From positions 1 to 64,000 of the forward strand of contig JAYTOR010000089.1 of NCBI GenBank assembly GCA_043747685.1: DNA of 64,000 nucleotides. The letters are read 5' to 3'. This stretch comes from JANXUF01 sp043747685. Its GTDB lineage: Bacteria; Actinomycetota; Acidimicrobiia; Acidimicrobiales; Ilumatobacteraceae. The notes beneath the pieces are model-generated. The model saw only the letters and a list, made by a program, of their open reading frames with translations. It did not search any database and was not told the origin of the DNA. Of this stretch, positions 60,374-64,000 are shown piece after piece (within the stretch, counting starts at the first letter, position 1; the number at the start of each line of letters is the position of its first letter). Made by a program: the position numbers and the translations under genes.

Positions 60374-61008
60374 TCCAGTACGGGCAACGGCACGCCGCTG
60401 ACGTTGGCAGCTTCGCGACGTGTGCAACCGCCCCAACAGACGATCACGATCACCGCCCGATGCAACGGATCGAACCTCGACAACGCCGCCTCTACCCGAA
60501 CCACATCGTCCGGGACGGTTGCAGCAGGTCTGGTCGTGCCGTTGATCGAGACGTCGTCGATCGTGGATCCCTCGGCATTCGCTCGGCGCAGAACTCGCTC
60601 TCTGTCGGCTTCGGCAGATTGTCGAGACCGGAGGACCTCGATCGCCGACTGGCGGCTCAACGTGAGCAGGTGCGCTCGCAGTGAACACTCGGCAAGGTCG
60701 CCACCGAGACGATGCTGACAGAACCTCACGAACGTCCGGTGTGTGACTTCGTCGGCAACCTCCGATTCCCATGTGTAAAGAGCGGTGTCGAAGACGGCCT
60801 GTCCGTGAGCGGCATACACGGTCGTCAACTCGTCAACGGTGAGAACGGGTGGCGGACTCACGACGCCCCGCGATCGCGTCGACAGCAGTGGAACGGAACA
60901 TTCGATTCGAGCACCCGCACGGCCCAATCTCCCCGGAACAGTGACCGCAACCGGGTCCAGGGTCTGTTGAGTAGATCGCTCGAACGCGCGCAGTAGCACA
61001 ATCACCAC
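60277..61008 (-). CDS. ECF-type sigma factor
   Basis: A sigma-70 region 2-like segment (LTTVYAAHGQAVFDTALYTW, VADEVTHRTFVRFCQHRL) and a region 4 with LSRFDPLHRAVIVIVCWGGC, then TRREAANVSGVPLPVLDYRL. The region 2 Trp/Arg positions are partly divergent. About 49 residues before region 2 have no sigma character, and GTG 60861 is the better-fitting start for an ECF of usual size. The upstream sequence at 61009-61020 is AT-rich. No anti-sigma gene is adjacent. Confidence 0.72.
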   Translation of the reverse strand: MVIVLLRAFERSTQQTLDPVAVTVPGRLGRAGARIECSVPLLSTRSRGVVSPPPVLTVDELTTVYAAHGQAVFDTALYTWESEVADEVTHRTFVRFCQHRLGGDLAECSLRAHLLTLSRQSAIEVLRSRQSAEADRERVLRRANAEGSTIDDVSINGTTRPAATVPDDVVRVEAALSRFDPLHRAVIVIVCWGGCTRREAANVSGVPLPVLDYRLGAALRALRPLLVADGTAGEVFGSFPVGE

Positions 61009-61248
61009 AAAGTTTTAATGTCGCCTGGCATCCGGTCCTGACGTCCACGGTGTCGTTCGCCCCAGTTCTTCCGTCAAGTCGACCGATCAGGGGTAGTGTG
61101 AGCCGGTGCTGAGGTTCATCCAGCGAGCTTCGTTCGCGTTGTCCATTGCAGGGATCGTCGCTGGTGTGCTGCGGGTTCGTGGCACTGGGGGCATCCCGCC
61201 TCGTGAAGGCGGATGGCGAGAACTTCCGCTGAGCCGATCTGGCGACTG

Positions 61249-62235
61249 ATGTCCTCGGTGAAACGCTTCGACATCGGCGTGGTCGGGCTCGGTGCGCTCG
61301 GCTCGAGGGTGACACGACAGCTCGGTCTTCGCGATGCATCGATCGGCGTCTTCGACGAGCGTCGGGACACACTCGACCGAGTGAGTTCGGTGAGTGGACC
61401 GAATGTCTCGACAGCGACGTCCGACGAGGTCCTGTCGTCCGGCGTCGTCGTGATCGCCACGCCTGCCGCCCACCATTCGATGCTGGCGCTGGTCGCCGAA
61501 CGCGGCGGGATTGCTGTGTCGACGTCCGACGACGTCAGCGACGTCGAACGGATGCTCGACCTCGATGTGCCGTCCATCATCGGTGCGGCATTCGCGCCGG
61601 GCCTGTCGGGTCTCTTGGCACGTTTGCTCAGTACCCACCTGGATCAGTGCGATGAGATACACGTCTCGATGCACGGTACCGGTGGGCCGGCGTGTGCCCA
61701 TCAACATCATCGTGCGCTCGGGGGCTCAGCAGCGGGCTGGCACGACGGCGAATGGATCAGCAGGCCGGGCGGCAGTGGACGTGAACTCTGCTGGTTTCCG
61801 GACCCTGTTGGTCCTCGCGACTGCTACCGCGCCGAGATGGCGGACCCATGCTTGATACATCGTGTCTTCCCAGGTGTCGATCGCATCAGTGGTCGTTTGA
61901 GTGCGACCCGGCGCGACCGTTTCACTGCCCGGCTGCCGATGCTCAGTCCTCCCCACAGCGAGGGCGGAGTCGGCGGCCTCCGTGTCGAGGTACGCGGTCG
62001 CCTCGATGGCCAGCGTCAAACATTCATCGCCGGTGTCGCCGAACGTGTCGCCGTCGGTGCGGCTGCCACGGTCTCTGCGTTTGTGAGTGCCTTCCTCGAC
62101 GGTCTGATCACGGTCGACGGAGCGGTCACCACAGCAGACGAGGCGTTGCCGACGGCGCTGCTGGTCGAGCGGATCAGGAGCTACGGATTGCGCCTCAACG
62201 ACTACGTCGGCAGTGAGACCGTTTCCGCTTGGTAG
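61249..62235 (+). CDS. NAD(P)-binding oxidoreductase-like protein
   Basis: A Rossmann N terminus (FDIGVVGLGALGSRVTRQLG) is followed by SSGVVVIATPAAHHSMLALVAE and DLDVPSIIGAAFAPGLSGLL, the pattern of dihydrodipicolinate reductase and saccharopine dehydrogenase-like enzymes. The C-terminal half contains LRVEVRGRLDGQRQTFIAGV and a helical end. 328 residues from ATG 61249 (MSSVKRFD); the frame is open to 61213. The substrate is unknown. The region 61009-61248 upstream has no gene. Confidence 0.7.
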   Translation: MSSVKRFDIGVVGLGALGSRVTRQLGLRDASIGVFDERRDTLDRVSSVSGPNVSTATSDEVLSSGVVVIATPAAHHSMLALVAERGGIAVSTSDDVSDVERMLDLDVPSIIGAAFAPGLSGLLARLLSTHLDQCDEIHVSMHGTGGPACAHQHHRALGGSAAGWHDGEWISRPGGSGRELCWFPDPVGPRDCYRAEMADPCLIHRVFPGVDRISGRLSATRRDRFTARLPMLSPPHSEGGVGGLRVEVRGRLDGQRQTFIAGVAERVAVGAAATVSAFVSAFLDGLITVDGAVTTADEALPTALLVERIRSYGLRLNDYVGSETVSAW

Positions 62236-62284
62236 ACGCAGCCGCCCGTAGGATTCGGGAGATGTCCACTCGGATCATGTCGCG

Positions 62285-63148
62285 ATGAACGTTCCATGGC
62301 TTCCTGAGGGACGCACAGCGATCCTTCCCGGCCGCGGCGAGGTCTTCTTCCGTCTGTCCCGCCACGCCGATTCGTCAAGACCGACGGTGCTGCTGCTGCA
62401 CGGTTGGACCGCTTCGGCCGATACGCAGTTCTTCGCCGCATATGAGGCGATCGCTGCTCGCTACAGCATCGTAGCGATCGACCATCGTGGCCACGGACGT
62501 GGCATGCGCGACACGTTCACGCTCGAGGACTGCGCTGACGACGCTGCCGCACTGCTTGGACAGCTCGGCATCGAGCAGGTGATTGCCGTCGGTTATTCGA
62601 TGGGCGGTCCGATCGCCATGCTGCTCACCCACCGGCATCCGCAACTCGTTGCCGCGCTACTGGTGCAGGCAACGGCGATGGAGTGGAGCGCAACCCGGCT
62701 CGAACGGTTCCAATGGCGGTTCGTCGGCGTCTTCGGTGTGTGGATGCGCTCCCGTTGGCAGCGGCACACCTTGCGCCTCGTGCTTCGCAGACTGCAGCAC
62801 GAACAGCCGAAGCTCGAGACGTACCTCGTGTGGCTGGAGGGTGAAATCGTCCGCACCGATGCGCTCGGTCTGCTGCAAGCGGGTCGTGCGTTGGCTCGAT
62901 ACGACGCCAGGCCGTTCGCATCCGGGCTCGGTACGCCCTCGGCATCGCTCATCACGACCGCCGATCGCCTTGTCCGTCCGCGCAAACAACGCCAACTCGC
63001 CGAGGCACTCGGTGCGGTCGTCCGCGAACTGCCGGCAGATCATCTGGCGGCAATAATCAACGGCGAGGAGTACACGGCGCTGACACTCGAACTGCTCGGA
63101 CTGCTGTCGGCATCGATTGCAGACAGCAGCACAGCAGTCGGCTGTTGA
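62285..63148 (+). CDS. Alpha/beta hydrolase fold protein
   Basis: 287 residues. LLLHGWTASADTQFF is the oxyanion loop, AIDHRGHGRGMR the second strand, and VIAVGYSMGGPIAMLL the nucleophile elbow with Ser105. The acid is likely in LITTADRLVRPRKQ, and the His in LPADHLAAI. It is a complete hydrolase of the epoxide hydrolase/esterase type. It follows the oxidoreductase gene after 49 bases and may be cotranscribed. Confidence 0.88.
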   Translation: MNVPWLPEGRTAILPGRGEVFFRLSRHADSSRPTVLLLHGWTASADTQFFAAYEAIAARYSIVAIDHRGHGRGMRDTFTLEDCADDAAALLGQLGIEQVIAVGYSMGGPIAMLLTHRHPQLVAALLVQATAMEWSATRLERFQWRFVGVFGVWMRSRWQRHTLRLVLRRLQHEQPKLETYLVWLEGEIVRTDALGLLQAGRALARYDARPFASGLGTPSASLITTADRLVRPRKQRQLAEALGAVVRELPADHLAAIINGEEYTALTLELLGLLSASIADSSTAVGC

Positions 63149-63161
63149 TTATCCTCCCCGC

Positions 63162-64000
63162 ATGACCGACAGCAATTCGTCGAACCTGCCACCTGGATTC
63201 CAGCCTGCGCATCTGCCGGACGAATTGCCCCACATCGTGCCCCACGATTCGCCTCGCGGCGACCAGCCAGCCGTGAAGACGTCCCCGAAGCCGTTGCCGA
63301 CGCCGAACGCCTCGACGCCGCCGCCACACGAAACCGCAGCGCACCGCCGATTGCCCGCTGACGCAGCCGCTCACGCAAGCACTCACGCAAGCACTCACGC
63401 AAGCGATGGCGCGCCGACCGATGGCGGGAATCCGATTGACCAGACGGAGACGGGAGTGCCGTCAGGCTTCGATCCGGTACCGACGAATGATCGAGCAGCG
63501 ACATCGAACCAGCCCGGCGCAACGTCCGTACGCGCACGCCATGGCCGACGACGGCCGACCACATCGGCGGCCATGTCGCCGTTCGGTCTGGCGATCCCCG
63601 CCGGGGGAATACTGGCCGTCGTCGGTTCGATCCAGACGTGGTCGACGGGCAAGGTCGGTCGAAAGAAGGTCGGCTACAACGGATTCCAGCATGGTCACAA
63701 CGGTGTGCTGTTTGTGCTGCTCGGCATTGTGCTGATCGCCGTCGGTCTGCTGATCGTTCGCCTCGGTCGCCAGCTGATCCCGGCGATGATCGCCAGCGTC
63801 ATCGGTGTCGCGGTCTCGATCGTCGCCGTCTTCGATCTTGCCGACATCGCCAACCACTCCGACGGTTTCGTCGCCGGCGCGACCGTCGGACCTGGCCTGC
63901 CGATCGTGCTGCTCGGCGGTGTCATCGCCGTCGTCGCCGTCGTCGCCACACTGCTCGAGAAATCGGCTCGCGCTATCCGGCGCGGCGACCGTCGATCGAG
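63162..64000 (+). CDS. Proline/alanine-rich membrane protein, cut by right window edge
   Basis: Starts at ATG 63162 (MTDSNSSNLPPGFQPAHLPD) 14 bases after the hydrolase stop and remains open to the end, 279 codons. The N-terminal 145 residues are low complexity, with the triple repeat THASTHASTHAS-like AHASTHASTHAS from a 12-bp DNA repeat. Three or four TM segments follow (FGLAIPAGGILAVVG, VLFVLLGIVLIAVGLLIV, MIASVIGVAVSIVAV, IVLLGGVIAVVAVVATL). No family recognised. Confidence 0.75.
   Translation, partial: MTDSNSSNLPPGFQPAHLPDELPHIVPHDSPRGDQPAVKTSPKPLPTPNASTPPPHETAAHRRLPADAAAHASTHASTHASDGAPTDGGNPIDQTETGVPSGFDPVPTNDRAATSNQPGATSVRARHGRRRPTTSAAMSPFGLAIPAGGILAVVGSIQTWSTGKVGRKKVGYNGFQHGHNGVLFVLLGIVLIAVGLLIVRLGRQLIPAMIASVIGVAVSIVAVFDLADIANHSDGFVAGATVGPGLPIVLLGGVIAVVAVVATLLEKSARAIRRGDRRS

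Noticed and set aside
1..64000. CRISPR arrays
   Set aside because: All direct repeats found are short, few in number and not separated by regular spacers, and no cas genes are present.

Overview
The window is high-GC actinobacterial DNA centred on a chromosomal replication origin. The core order (DUF6049 protein, Ser/Thr kinase, sigM, anti-sigma, trxB, trxA, cwlM, then parB, parA, rsmG, jag, yidC, yidD, rnpA/rpmH on the minus strand, diverging from dnaA, dnaN, recF, a DUF721 gene, gyrB, gyrA, a DUF3566 gene and tRNA-Ile) is the conserved actinobacterial oriC neighbourhood. Low similarity to mycobacterial and Streptomyces proteins, and the unusual rnpA/rpmH arrangement, suggest a deep lineage such as Acidimicrobiia. 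That placement is inference; no 16S gene is present.

Region 1 (1 to about 15.5 kb) is accessory DNA. It holds the start of a MobF relaxase leaving the left edge, a palindrome-rich segment that may be an oriT, an excisionase-like gene, a VapBC-type toxin-antitoxin pair, an ECF sigma factor with a membrane partner, and an intact tyrosine integrase preceded by 10-bp iterons. After these come a secreted lipoprotein with a papain-like Cys/His/Asn signature, two broken IS21 transposases, a cytochrome b/SUOX-type molybdoenzyme pseudogene with three in-frame stops and two frame changes, a DUF488 protein and an AlkA-like glycosylase. The region ends in a decayed second integrase lying against the 3' end of tRNA-Ser(GGA). 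It looks like at least two layers of integrative elements at one tRNA.

Region 2 (15.5 to 31.7 kb) is ordinary chromosome: SRP RNA, a 5'-3' exonuclease, an RlmI-like methyltransferase, prephenate dehydratase, and a tightly coupled larB-larC-rhodanese operon joined to an ABC transporter through a ladder of minimal ORFs. A DUF2510 protein, a metallo-beta-lactamase/Rieske fusion, a degenerate GGDEF protein, an L,D-transpeptidase, GluQ-RS, and a histone-deacetylase-like gene divergent from a GNAT gene follow.

Region 3 (31.7 to 57.9 kb) is the origin locus. Where mycobacteria carry murJ (fused to a pseudokinase and an extracellular domain), this genome has only an apparently active kinase-TM-extracellular protein. 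rpmH is completely nested out of frame inside rnpA, with start codons four bases apart, as described for Thermus. oriC lies between dnaA and dnaN, and two parS sites lie between parA and rsmG.

Region 4 (57.9 to 64 kb) holds a second VapBC-type pair, a small membrane protein, a PPOX-fold flavoprotein whose 3' end overlaps a convergent ECF sigma gene, a NAD(P)-binding oxidoreductase, an alpha/beta hydrolase, and a membrane protein cut by the right edge.
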